Positions 32,498 to 43,065 of a stretch of 64,000 nt of DNA are shown here, piece after piece. The DNA is from Anomaloglossus baeobatrachus (lineage: Eukaryota; Chordata; Amphibia; Anura; Aromobatidae), in contig NC_134356.1 of NCBI RefSeq assembly GCF_048569485.1, positions 531,600,556 through 531,664,555 of the forward strand. The letters run 5' to 3'. Under the pieces are notes generated by a model. That model had not been told where the DNA came from. It saw nothing but the letters and a program-made list of their open reading frames with translations, and did not search any database. Position 1 is the first letter of the stretch. The number at the start of each line of letters is the position of its first letter. The translations under genes were made by a program, and so were the position numbers.

Positions 32498-33560
32498 TGT
32501 GACGCCCTAGCCTATCAGGTCATCACAGGGTATTGTGCAATCTGCCCTTCTGCACAGTATCCGCATCCTCCTTGGTTACGGATCCCTGTCTGTTGGTGTT
32601 GCTAAGAGCTAAGCCAGTCAAAATCCTAGGAACACTTTGCACCACACCCACCAGACATGCCATTGGGGGGGCCTGAAGGGAATAGGGCCACCCACTTGGG
32701 GGGTTGGTAAGGAGAAGTGAGAAGTGTCAGTTGAGAACATTGAAGTTTGAGGAGAGGAGAGGCGAGGTCAGGAGTTGGGCTCCCTGTAGAGTACTAGGTG
32801 GCAGACGTTGGTCTGGGCCTGATAAGAGCTGGAACCTTGGTCGCAGGGGATCATGTCAAGGGGCACGGATCTGCCAAGGAGGGCAGCCGTCGGCCTTGAG
32901 CCATCTCCGGGCAGGGGCCAGGGCACGACGGGGTACGTGGACCCTAGGCCAGGAAGTAGCTTCATGTAGCCTGGTAATTTACTGGACGGGGGTGAAGTCT
33001 TCAGGATTCATCCCTCACCCGCTCCAAAATCGGGGTACTAGCGCACCAATGGCATAGGACTTTCCCAAACACAGTCCAGAAAATCCCAAGCGTGAACCCT
33101 GAGAGCAAGCTCACTCTATTAGCCATACGGGTGAGCGGGACCCGACTAGTTCCACACTACAGGGTCCAAATAGTGAAGAAGGTGCCATGGAAAAGGTCAC
33201 AGGCTAACAAGCAACGGCAAGGGCACGGATCCAAGTGTGCTCCCTCCTTTCTGCAGTGGTGCTCAGAATTCTGGTTTACAAGGTGTCGGTGTCAGTATTC
33301 TTAGACTGAGTGAGTACGCAAAAACCCTTTCCTTCTCAACGGCACCCCTTCACCACCATCACCTGGCTCCCGGGGCAAAAAAACCCTACCCACGGAGGGG
33401 TTAAACATCATGCTGCCTTACCACCGCTTCTAGTCCCACTGTACATAGCCCCCATTCCCTTCATCGAGTGACCGCGCGACCCCCCGGGTTCGGAGACCCG
33501 TCGAGCCACCGCGGATCCGTATCCGAGCAGCGGCCTGGCTGCTGGCACGGGGACGGCACA
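32498..33560 (+). mobile_element. Solo LTR (family D) with 4-bp target duplication
   Basis: It starts TGTGACGCCCTAG and ends GGGACGGCACA. CTTT flanks both sides (32494-32497 and 33561-33564). The layout resembles the family A LTRs, including CCCACGGAGGGGTTAA near the right and a CTCCCGGGGC block. There is no internal region. It is a fossil that looks complete as an LTR. Confidence 0.85.
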
Positions 33561-34390
33561 CTTTTTTCCTCTCTGAAAAATGTTACAAAAAAACAAAATG
33601 TGGAAACATTCTGTTTTACTTATTCTTTGAATATGATTCCTTTAGATATAAATGGGAAAACTAGTCTTTAGTGCATATGGTGAACTAAACTTTGTCCTTG
33701 CCAAATTTTAAGTGAAAAGTGACCACTTAAGTAAAAATCAAAGACTGTTTAAAAGTGTTTCTCACTGTACAAGTTGGCTGGATGTCTGTCCTGGTGTTCA
33801 CTCTAGGCCGAGGCTTCTAGCTTCAAGTAGACCTCGACGTAAGTGCATTGAACTCAAGGGCCTACATGTAGCCAGAAGCCTCAGCCTAACATGATACTGG
33901 GCTGGCGATTCAGTGTGATGGAGGCGGGAAGGAAGCAGAAGAGGGCGACTACAAAGGGCAGCTATAAGGTGAGGTTTTCTTTTTCTTACATTTTGTAGGA
34001 CCCTTACTGTTGACCAAGATAGTGGCCACAGCTGGTCACTATTTTAGTGGATTCTTGTGAAACATTACAAAACAATATATGTTCTCCAGAATACAGATTT
34101 AAGTAAAATTAAGTAGAATTCAATTCCACTGAAATGATATCACCCTTCTCTATTCGTAATAGCAAATTTGTCAAGACATTAAAAAAAATAATGAGCATCT
34201 GTAGAAATCCTTAACACATTCTTTCATACCGGAGGCAGGAAAACTACTGTTAGTGTCTAGGATGAAGGTTTTAGAATAGACCACTACCTTCTCAATCTGC
34301 AAAGTTCAACATGAACATTATCAGAAAGAAACTCATTTATACATAGTCATGGCTAATTGTTACAGAAAATGAAGTATTTCTCCTAGAAAA
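33561..34390. other. Unassigned stretch
   Basis: No gene or recognisable repeat. Short frames only. Confidence 0.4.
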
Positions 34391-34894
34391 TGATTGCATT
34401 AACAAATATTTTGTTATACACGTTTATTTCCTTTGTGTGTATTGGGACAACATGGAAAAAAACAGAGCAATAGGGTAAATTGGACATAATTTCACACAAA
34501 ACTCAAATAATGTGCCGGACAAAATTGTTGGCACCCTGAACTTAATATTTGTTTCATACCCTTTGGAATATATATCTGCAATCAATCGCTTCTTATAACC
34601 ATCAACAAGAACAAGCTTCTTACACTTCTCACCTGGAACTTTAGACCACTCTTTGGAAAACTGCTGTTTTTTCCATCCATTTCTGGGTGCTTCTTGAGGT
34701 ATGTTTAGGGTCATTGTCCTGCTGGAAGACCCATGACCTAGGATGCAAAGCCAGCTTTTTGACACTGGGCACTACATTGCGACCCAAAATCCTTTGGTAA
34801 TCTTCAGATTTCATAATGCCTTGCATTTAGTCAAGGAGTTACAGAGGCAGCAAAACAACCCCAAACACTTTTGAACCTCCACCATATTTGACTA
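34391..34894 (-). mobile_element. Truncated Tc1-like relic of a second family
   Basis: The minus strand encodes pieces of a Tc1 transposase: MKSEDYQRILGRNVVPSV, FQQDNDPKHTSRSTQKW (the second catalytic Asp region), and the C-terminal EWSKVPGEKCKKLVLVDGYK. The part with the catalytic Glu (PDLNPIEH) is deleted between the last two. The left end includes TTGTTGGCACCC, typical of terminal repeats in this family. On the right it stops where LTR element 2 begins. The same family supplied the filler at 17235-17306. Confidence 0.8.
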
Positions 34895-36007
34895 TGTGGC
34901 GCCCCTGACCTGGTCAGGCACTAAAGAGTACTGCACCCGTGCTGGGTGAGTGCAAACAGGTAATCCTGAAGGCTGAAATAGGGTGTGTACGCACAGACAC
35001 ATTGCAGCCAGGTCATACACACACCATTGAGGGGACCCCTGGGCAGACCCAGGAGGGGGTGTGCCTTCACATCCAATCAAGGGGTGCAGTGGAGAGCCTG
35101 GAAGTGAGTAGTTGCAGTGGCAGTCAAGGGAACAGGAGGTGGAGGTAGCCAAGTCTGGAGTGAGGACGCAAGAGAGCGAACACACTAGTCAGACCCTGCA
35201 CGTGTAGTGGCCGCTGGCAGGGGAGTACATTGCCACACAGTCAGACTGAAAGACTCCTGCAGAAGAGAAAGGACAGGCAGTTGAGTACGTGGACTCCTGG
35301 TAATGAAGCACGCACGGGGAACAGAGCCAGACATCCATTTAGTGGTCTGCTAAATCCTGCAGGTGGAGGGACTAGAGGTTCCTCACCAACCATCACAGAG
35401 CCCGAGCATCAGCAGCAACGAGGGGGCCCATAAGGAGGATTGAGCTTTGAGCCATCTTTCCTTGGTCCACGCTGCCAGCAAATGGTTCAGAAAGGGGAGA
35501 AAAGGCAGCTGCGACTTCCCTGGATGAATCCCACGGTACTTTAATTCAGGGATTGTCCGAAACAAGAAGTGCTAGGAAGGCGAGCCAACAGTCACCCCTT
35601 ATACCAGCCTGAAGGATACCTGGTTCTCCCTGGTCTATCTCAGTATCGTCCGGGTTACCTCACAAAACCAGCTGAACGTGAGTAAACAGGTTGAAAGACT
35701 TTCTGGACTGCGACTAAGTTATTCTGCGACCTGTTGTTCCACACACACACCCGAGCCCCTGGGACCAGCCTCACTCACGGGAGGACATACCACCAGACTG
35801 CAAACACCATCAGCCCCAAACGCTCGTTAAAAGCTGCAGTGGCGGTCACCGATACCCTGATCGCAAACCATGAGTGGCGTCACGACTCCCATACAAACAA
35901 GCCTGACATACCCATGACCAGAGCAAACCCTCAGGAGAAGTCCCTGTGGCGCCCCTGGAAGTAAAGCGGAGTCCTGGAGGCGACTGCCGTGGCCTGGGGG
36001 CGACTCA
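34895..36007 (+). repeat. 5' LTR of element 2
   Basis: About 1.11 kb, paired with 38512-39589. The first 60 bp are the most diverged part of the pair. Confidence 0.85.
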
Positions 36008-36058
36008 TCTGGCGTCACGAACAGGATAAGGACTAGACCTGTTAAGACAGGTGACCGT

Positions 36059-36979
36059 GTGCCTTGGAGGTCCGTTCAGAAAATTTGGATCGCCGCCATA
36101 TTGACACTGCAAAAGCGCGCAAATTTGGAGACTGCAGCCTGCGCAGAAGGAGAGTACCGCCCACGAAGAGGTGTGGCTTACCCAAAACCCCTGGAGCACT
36201 CTGGCCCCGCGAGAGGAGAAGATGGGGGCGGACCTGGCCCTAGATGGCGGGAACGTCCCAGGCTGGTGGAAGAAACGATACTAAACAGCAAGCAAGGCAA
36301 GACGGCATCTGCAAGTGGTGCCCAGGAAGAGCTGGGATGGACCAGGCCAATGACCGCCGCTGAGCTAGAGGCTGAAGTCGGAAGGATGGCTGATAACATG
36401 GAAGCGCAGAGCAGGCAACAGATAGCCACCTGGAAGACAGAAATGGTGACGGCAGTAAGAAACTTGCAGATGCTGGTGCAGCGAGGCCCGCATGGTGGTG
36501 CCGCCCACGCCAATCAGGAGTCATCACCGGTGATAGTGACCCTGCTGCGGGAGATCTCCGGCCCAACCCAGGGTGAGTCTTGCACTGCCCCTGCCCGATC
36601 GGGTGTCCTGACCCTGCCGGCGTTGTTACCAGAGGCCGAGGCGATCCCTGTTGCGATCCCGGATGCGATCCCTGATACGATCCCTGATACGATCCCTGCT
36701 GCGATCCCGGATGTGATCCCTGATGCGGTCCATGATGCGACGTCCAGAGCGGTGCATACGGCCAGACCAGGCCGCAACGCCTCCTGTCACGGACAAACCA
36801 GACCAGGCCACAACGCCTCCTGTCCCGGCCAGACCAGACCAGGCTGCAACACCTCCTGTCCCGGCCAGACCAGACCAGGCCGCAACCGCAATGATGCGGA
36901 TAAGGAGAGAGCTGGAGGCCCGGTTCCCCACACACCTGGTAGACAGATACCTGGTTCCAAAGCTGCCAGTCCGATCTGA
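36059..36979 (+). CDS. Element 2 upstream open frame, helical then repeat-rich
   Basis: This 306-codon frame lies in the fossil LTR element. Residues about 97-145 look helical (TAAELEAEVGRMADNMEAQ, QQIATWKTEMVTAVRNLQML) and correspond in place and style to the upstream frame of element 1. Residues about 195-230 are a pentapeptide repeat of the type AIPDT, encoded by a 15-bp repeat around 36640-36740. A second repeat of about 36-42 bp follows at 36760-36890 and is read in more than one frame. The family is not recognised; it is gag-like only by position. Confidence 0.45.
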   Translation: MPWRSVQKIWIAAILTLQKRANLETAACAEGEYRPRRGVAYPKPLEHSGPARGEDGGGPGPRWRERPRLVEETILNSKQGKTASASGAQEELGWTRPMTAAELEAEVGRMADNMEAQSRQQIATWKTEMVTAVRNLQMLVQRGPHGGAAHANQESSPVIVTLLREISGPTQGESCTAPARSGVLTLPALLPEAEAIPVAIPDAIPDTIPDTIPAAIPDVIPDAVHDATSRAVHTARPGRNASCHGQTRPGHNASCPGQTRPGCNTSCPGQTRPGRNRNDADKERAGGPVPHTPGRQIPGSKAASPI

Positions 36980-37523
36980 AGCGGTCCCAGCACCCTTTCC
37001 ACTAGAGAGGTACTCATCACCCTGCCCGGCTGCTAGAGGCTCGTCCCCAGAGCTGCTGCCATTTAACCGACTTGAGGAGGAAACAGCACCCTTAAAGAGT
37101 AAGGGAGGCCTGGAGGTCGTGCTGATGTGCCTCCAACGACCAGAGAAGATTGCAGCACCCCCTACTGAGGAGGAAGATCTGATTGCCTACATCTTTGGCA
37201 TGTATGTGACCTGGGAGCCAGCTGATGAACAAGTGATGGTGATGCAGAGGCCAGCCCGCAGAGGACAGCGACATGTGAGGACAAGACACCCCTTTCTGCA
37301 GCCTACCCCTGAGAAAGAGCAAGTGGATGCCAGGGACCTGAAGGAGAAGCAGTCCCTGCGGCAGACCGGGTTCCAGGCCAGAGGTCCTCTCCACCGTGGG
37401 GTAGTGGAGGAATTTAACCTTCGCACAGGATATGGCTTCATCGTAGAGTCTGGAATAAAAGAAGGCATCTTCGTCTCAAGAAGGGATGTACAGTCCCACT
37501 TACAGCGAGGACACCCAGATTGA
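36723..37523 (+). CDS. Element 2 open frame with a Y-box-like cold-shock domain
   Basis: This 266-codon frame lies in the fossil LTR element. Residues 12-56 are a 12-residue repeat of the type RPDQAATPPVPA. A central region (about 85-200) has no recognised domain. The block LKEKQSLRQTGFQARGP (206-222) matches REKENLRQATFRVRGP of element 1. The cold-shock domain then begins at 225: TGYGFI at 235-240 (RNP1) and IFVSRRDV at 249-256 (RNP2). Related sequence continues to about 37600. It probably bound single-stranded nucleic acid. Two independent family members keeping the same domain suggests it mattered to the elements. Confidence 0.72.
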   Translation: MRSMMRRPERCIRPDQAATPPVTDKPDQATTPPVPARPDQAATPPVPARPDQAATAMMRIRRELEARFPTHLVDRYLVPKLPVRSEAVPAPFPLERYSSPCPAARGSSPELLPFNRLEEETAPLKSKGGLEVVLMCLQRPEKIAAPPTEEEDLIAYIFGMYVTWEPADEQVMVMQRPARRGQRHVRTRHPFLQPTPEKEQVDARDLKEKQSLRQTGFQARGPLHRGVVEEFNLRTGYGFIVESGIKEGIFVSRRDVQSHLQRGHPD

Positions 37524-37599
37524 GACCTCTATGCGGGAGATGTTGTGGAATTCACCAGGCACATGGGTGAAAGAGGCTGGTGTGCCTTAGATGTCATGC

Positions 37600-38511
37600 A
37601 GTGCCCTAAGAAAACCGTGGCAAGTCCAAGCTCGACCCCTACTGCTGCTACCAGATCCCCAGAGTCACCGCCCCCAGAGGACGAACAAGTTACAGAACAA
37701 GTTCCAGAACAAGATACAGCTCAAGATACAGCTCAAGATACAGCTCAAGATGCAAATGCTCCAAGGCCAATCTCCAGATTCCAGAGCACTGAGAGTGTCA
37801 ACCCTGGTTTTGAAAGAAGAAACTCCGTTTAAATGTCTTCATAGTAAAAGTACTGTTAACCTGTTTTGAAGTTAAAGTAGCATTAAAGAAATGCGCCCGC
37901 AAGGACTGTTGCGAGAACTTTGCTGCTAAAATGTGTTGCACCAGGTTAGTGTGCACTTTAAAATATGGACCAAAGGTTATGAACTGGCTATAACCACAAA
38001 CCCTCGCAGTGTAAAAAGTTACCTCAGTGGTACCAACCTCAGAGCACGCCTGTATATGGGGCCTGGCTCTGCACCACCAGGAAGCACACGTATTGATGGG
38101 CCCGTTGTCCAAAAAGCCTAGAGCACGCCTGTTTATGGGGCTTGGCTCGCCAACGACAAGGGAGCACGCCTGTTTATGGGGCCTGGCTCTCCAACCACAA
38201 AGATGCTGGTACGCCTGTTTATGGGGCCTACCTTAACCACCATCCTCAGGAGAAGAAGATTGGAGGAAAGGCTGGGATAGAGCTGGCACAGACCTGGTTA
38301 CCAAATGGACCGGTAACCTGCCTCCTGAGAGGTTTTGGGTGGGTTTCGGACTTGTGGGTGGTGGGTGGTGAAGAATGGTACATGGTATGTTTTAAATGTT
38401 TTATTTGAATGCCTCCCTTGTGTGGGAAAGTTTATATTGAAAAGTTTGTATTAAAAGCAAAATTTTGCTGTCTTGCAGTCCGAGAACGTGCTGTTGATAA
38501 CCAAGGGGGGA
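37600..38511 (+). other. 3' part of element 2 with short tandem repeats
   Basis: A 12-bp repeat of the type CAAGATACAGCT occurs at about 37705-37752. A tandem repeat of about 55 bp (GCACGCCTGT(T/A)TATGGGGC, four units) occurs at about 38045-38230. No gene is seen after about 37830. The stretch ends at the purine tract before the LTR. Confidence 0.6.
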
Positions 38512-39589
38512 TGTAGCCCCCATGACATGGTCAGGCACCACTGAGTACTGCACCCATGCTGGGTGAGTGCAAACAGGTAATCCTGAAGGCTGAAATAGGG
38601 TGTGTACGCACAGACACATTGCAGCCAGGTCATACACACACCATTGAGGGGACCCCTGGGCAGACCCAGGAGGGGGCGTGCCTTCACATCCAATCAAGGG
38701 GTGCAGTGGAGAGCCTGGAAGTGAGTAGTTGCAGTGGCAGTCAAGGGAACAGGAGCTGGAGGTAGCCGAGTCTGAAGTGAGGACGCAAGAGAGCGAACAC
38801 ACTAGTCAGACCCTGCACGTGTAGTGGCCACTGGCAGGGGAGTACATTGCAGACAGTTAAGTATGTGGACTCCTGGTAATGAAGCACGCACGGGGAACAG
38901 GTCCCTAGAGCCAGACATCGATTTAGTGGTCTGCTAAATCCTGCGGGTGGAGGGACTAGAGGTTCCTCACCAACCATCACAGAGCCTGAGCATCAGCAGC
39001 AACAAGGGGGCCCATAAGGAGGATTGAGCTTTGAGCCATCTTTCCTTGGTCCACGCTGCCAGCAAACGGGTCAGAAAGGGGAGAAAAGGCAGCTGCGACT
39101 TCCCTGGATGAATCCCACGGTACTTTAAGTCAGGGGTTGTCCGAAACAAGAAGTGCTAGGAAGGCGAGCCAACGGTCACCCCTTATACCAGCCTGAAGGA
39201 TACCTAGTTCTCCCTGGTCTATCTCAGTATTGCCCGGGTTACCTCACAAAACCAGCTGAACGTGAGTAAACAGGTTGAAAGACTTTTTGAACTGCGACTG
39301 AGTTATTCTGCGACCTGTTGTTCCACACACACACGAGCCACTGGGGCCAGCCTCACTCATGGGAGGCCATACCACCAGACTGCAAACACCATCAGCCCCA
39401 AACGCTTGTTAAAAGCTGCAGTGGCGGTCACCCATACCCTGACTGCAAACCATGGGTGGCGTCATGACTCCCATACAAACAAGCCTGACATACCCGTGAC
39501 CAGAGCAAACCCTCAGGAGAAGTCCCCGCAGAGTCCCTGGAAGTGGAACGGAGTCCTGGAGGCGACTGCCGTGGCCTGGGGGCGACTCA
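38512..39589 (+). repeat. 3' LTR of element 2
   Basis: About 1.08 kb, paired with 34895-36007. It has a short deletion relative to its partner near 38850. Confidence 0.85.
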
Positions 39590-39628
39590 TCTAAATTGAT
39601 GCAACTGGGCGTATGCCACAGAACTTTT

Positions 39629-40106
39629 CATAAGGCTGCAGACACATTAGCGTATGCCATCCGATGCAACAGCAACAGATGCGATATACTAATGACCCTC
39701 GGCTCAGGCTCTGCTGCGAGCTTGAGCCAAGTGTCATGCGACTGTGACCGGATCTTGTGTTCAGGTCTCAGCTGCGAAGGAGAGGGCGGGTGCTGCGGAG
39801 GAAAGGGAGGGGTTAATCCCCCCATCTCCTCCATTGTCAGCCTGGGCGTATATTGCAGCGCACTGGGATAACATTCGAGTGCAGTCCGATGTTTCTCTCG
39901 CACCCATTCACTTGAATGCATGCGAGTGACATGGCTCTCTCAGAAAATCGCAACATGCTGCAATTTTTTCCTCAGTCCGTTTAGGGCTGAGATAAAAATC
40001 ACTGATCTGAGCTGCAGCATTGTCTAACATGGGGCCGCGTGGAATGCGAGATTCTCTTGCATTGCACTCATCCGATTTATACGCTCGTGTGAGCGTACCC
40101 TTAGGT
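39629..40106. mobile_element. Diverged miniature inverted-repeat element
   Basis: TAAGGCTGC at the left and GCGTACCCTTAG at the right, with AGCGTATGCCATCCGATG versus CATCCGATTTATACGCT inside, form imperfect inverted ends. No coding trace. Confidence 0.5.
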
Positions 40107-40319
40107 ATATGGTTTTTCTCCTTTATTGCTGGCCAATTGAGACATAGCCACACCTACAAAGATGTTCTGTGGTATATACCCAGTTGGTTGGAAGGAAAAT
40201 TTGCATCTTTATTTATGAAGGGCATAACTTTGGAATGGGGGGGACGGTAGAAAAATAAAAAGTATACCAGAATCAGTAATTGCTACAATTGGAGAAGGTG
40301 CTCAGTTTGACCTATTCAC

Positions 40320-41250
40320 GACTAGTGACGGACCTATACTTGGCGAGTCGGCATTATTCCCCACATTTGTCTGCTGATGTGATCAGCAAACATGTGCGGC
40401 TGACAGGCTTGGGGGGGATCGTAGATCCCCCCCGAACCTGTTAACCCCTTAGATCGCGCTGTCAAACTCTGACAGCATTATCTAAAGTGCTTCAGCAGTG
40501 ATAGCGCCATTCCCAGCTGCCCCAGTGGCCTCGATCACTTGGCACCAATGGGTTGCCATAGCAGCATGGTGTCAGATGATAACTCCTGTCACTGCCATGA
40601 CATGTTTCCTGTGAATGCTGGTAGATCACCGGCACTCAATGGAGAGCAGCATTTCTGCTGATCAGTCTGTGTAGTGATAAAGTCCCCTAGGGGAACTACT
40701 TAAATCAATAAAAAATGTTAAAAAAAAAATTAAAAAACCTAAAAGTACAAATCATTCCCCCCTTTTGGCTCATTGAAAATAAAACAATAATTAAAAAAAA
40801 AATCATATTTGGTATTGCCGCATTCAGAAATGCCCGATCTATCAAAATGAAAAAAATCAATTAATCTGATCGACGCAATTCTTTTTTTTTTTTTTTTTTT
40901 CAAACTTCAGAATTTTTTTTCACCACTTAGGTAAAAGTAAAACTATACATGTTTGCTATCTACAAACTCGTACTGACCTGGGAAATCTTATGCCAGGTCA
41001 GTTTTACCATATATTGAACACAGTAAATAAAAAAACTTCCAAAATAATTGTGCAATTGCAGTTTTTTTGCAATTTCACCGCACTTGGATTTTTTTTTCCC
41101 AGTAGAATATGTGGCAGAATGATTGGGATCATTCAAAAGAACAACTTGTCCCTGATATGGCTATATTGACGGAAAAATAAAAAAGTTATTACTCGGGGAG
41201 GTAAAAACAAAAAGGAAAAATGGAAAATCGCCCTGGGGTGAAGGGGTTAA
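40320..41250. mobile_element. TTAA-type non-autonomous element, copy 1 (left end unclear)
   Basis: This matches the element at 54521-58775: blocks around CAGCTGACATGT/GCGGCTGACAGG, CCTAAAAGT, TTGGTAT..GC..TTCAGAAATGCCCG and CTATACATGTTTGC. It ends GGGGTGAAGGGGTTAA. It lacks the 3-kb insertion of copy 2 and so shows the empty site (about 40935-40960). Confidence 0.75.
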
Positions 41251-41414
41251 TTTAAAAAAAAAAAAAAATCTAATGACTTGTGCTCTTTAAAGAAACATTG
41301 GAGTAAACAGTCTTATAAATATGACCGAATTCTTTCATCTCTTCCCCCTCCTGAACTTAGAACAATACTTTGGGAAAAGGGGTGGGCAGAGTTTGATGTA
41401 ATAATAGCAGTTTA
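41251..41414. other. Unassigned stretch
   Basis: A-rich start, otherwise no feature. Confidence 0.35.
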
Positions 41415-41754
41415 AGGCCCAGTGCCCACGTTGCGTAGTTTTGACACGTACAGTATTTTCAGAAATCTGCAGCAAAATCTGCATGTCCATTGTGAAGCCA
41501 GCAAAGTCTATGAGAATTCAGAAGTCCTGTGCCCATGTTGCTTATTTTTCCCTTGCGTATTTGGTGCAGATTTGGTGCAGAAAAAAAAGAAATCTGCACC
41601 AAATACGCAAGGGAAAAATACTCAACGTGGGCACAGCACTTCTGAATTCTCATAGACTTTGCTGGCTTCACAATGGACATGCAGATTTTGCTGCAGATTT
41701 CTGAAAATACGCGTCAAAATCCGCATCAAAATATGCAGCGTGGGCACAGGGCCT
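41415..41754. mobile_element. Near-perfect palindromic miniature element
   Basis: The two halves, of about 160 bp each, are inverted copies with only a short spacer near 41577-41590. The ends are AGGCCCAGTGCCCACG and CGTGGGCACAGGGCCT. The inside repeats GAAATCTGCACCAAATACGC against its complement. The flanks are TTA and AAA, so the duplication is unclear. Such palindromes can form long hairpins in RNA or DNA. Confidence 0.85.
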
Positions 41755-41800
41755 AAAGGTAAGCCCTGAATCTTTTGTCTTAACATCACCCCTTATAATT

Positions 41801-41960
41801 AGTGATGAGCAAGCAGTCGGACACTCAGACGGGTTTGACTCGTGTACCGAGTATAATGGACGTCAATGGGGAACTCGAGCAGTTTTCTGGAAAATTTTCT
41901 GGGAAAAATGCTCAACTTCCCTATTTACTTCCATTGTACTCGGTATTCAAGTATAACACA
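41801..41960. mobile_element. hAT end fragment
   Basis: It starts TAGTGATGAGCAAGCA, the terminal repeat of hAT-1 with one change, followed by the ACTCGTGTACCGAGTA-type region found in hAT ends. The other end is missing. Confidence 0.6.
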
Positions 41961-42720
41961 ACAACTCAAGCATGATGGAATCTAAGGTGTGTAGACCCTG
42001 CATTTCTTTCCGATTTGTAAGATAATTTTAAAAGCTTGCAAAAGCCCAAGGACGGCCACTTATCTGGAATATGATTGGTATGTTATGGTATACCTAATCA
42101 ATATGGGATCTTTTGTGTTTACCGAGCAAAAGAAGGTTCATCATATAAATTTGCCCTAAAAAAATCTCTGATTGCTAAAGACAAAAATATTTTTCAAAAA
42201 CTTGCTCAACAAAAAATTGATTTTTTTATCCACATGATGTTTTCTATATGACGGAAATAATTTCACTTTAAAATATTACATCACGATCAACTGACATTAA
42301 AGAATATTCCAGATAAGGCAGATAGAAGCCCAGACAACCTAATTATTGCTCAATAAATGACATATTTTAAGGTTCCTTACTGCCATCTACTGGTATAATC
42401 TGTATATACATTGATATTAGCTATTTTGATAGTTTTACAAAGCTTTTACTATTATATAATTATTATTTAGTTTTTTTTATGTTGAATGAAAATTTAATAG
42501 AAATGAAAGTTCAGATTTCCTTTTCTCCTTTCTTTCTTTCTTGGAATTTGTACTGGGAATATTCTTAAATGCTACAAATAAATAAAAATAATTAGATTTT
42601 TTAAGATTAAATATTTTTTATCTTTTTTTCTTTAATTATAACAAATAAAATGTATTTTGGCCAATAATATGACATAACCTGTCAAAACAAGTAGACTAGC
42701 TCATAGGCCCCTGTATTTTT
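41961..42720. other. Unassigned AT-rich stretch
   Basis: No gene or clear repeat seen. Confidence 0.4.
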
Positions 42721-42899
42721 TAAAAGCTTTGCCCTTCTCATAAATACTCATCCCTGTTCCTCCAAAACCAGCTTCTCCGCCATGACAAAGGATAAATTAT
42801 CCTCTCTACCTTCCAGATAACATCTCAACACCTGTGCACTTGTTCCGATCTAATCCCACCTCCACCCCAAGCTCATCCCAGTCCTCATCCCAACCCTAA

Positions 42900-43065
42900 A
42901 GGCCCTGTCACACACAGAGATAAATCTGTGGCAGATCTGTGGTTGCAGTGAAATTGTGGACAATCAGTGCCAGGTTTGTGGCTGTGTACAAATGGAACAA
43001 TATGTCCATGATTTCACTGCAACCACAGATCTGCCAAAGATTTATCTCTGTGTGTGACGGGGCCT
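42900..43065. mobile_element. Harbinger-type miniature element inside the L2 relic
   Basis: The arms, of about 58 bp, start AGGCCCTGTCACACACAGAG and end CTCTGTGTGTGACGGGGCCT. They are flanked by TAA on both sides (42897-42899, 43066-43068). The loop is about 50 bp. Confidence 0.9.

Larger units (their letters stand above)
34895..39589 (+). mobile_element. LTR retroelement 2 (family B) encoding a cold-shock-domain protein
   Basis: LTRs at 34895-36007 and 38512-39589 both begin TGT and end GGGGGCGACTCA. The primer-binding-site-like TGGCGTCACGAACAGGAT begins at 36010, and the purine tract CCAAGGGGGGA lies just before the 3' LTR. The 2.5 kb inside codes for a helical, Pro-rich and cold-shock-domain protein region but for no reverse transcriptase, so the element is non-autonomous. 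The LTRs differ by several percent plus indels, so it is clearly older than element 1. It is a fossil and looks broken, with perhaps a few breaks. No target duplication is visible, and the Tc1 relic on the left does not resume on the right. Confidence 0.85.

Noticed and set aside
36059-36979. Pentapeptide AIPDT repeat as a functional pentapeptide-repeat protein
   Set aside because: The repeat does not follow the A(D/N)LXX pattern of that family and is a short 15-bp DNA repeat in a fossil element.
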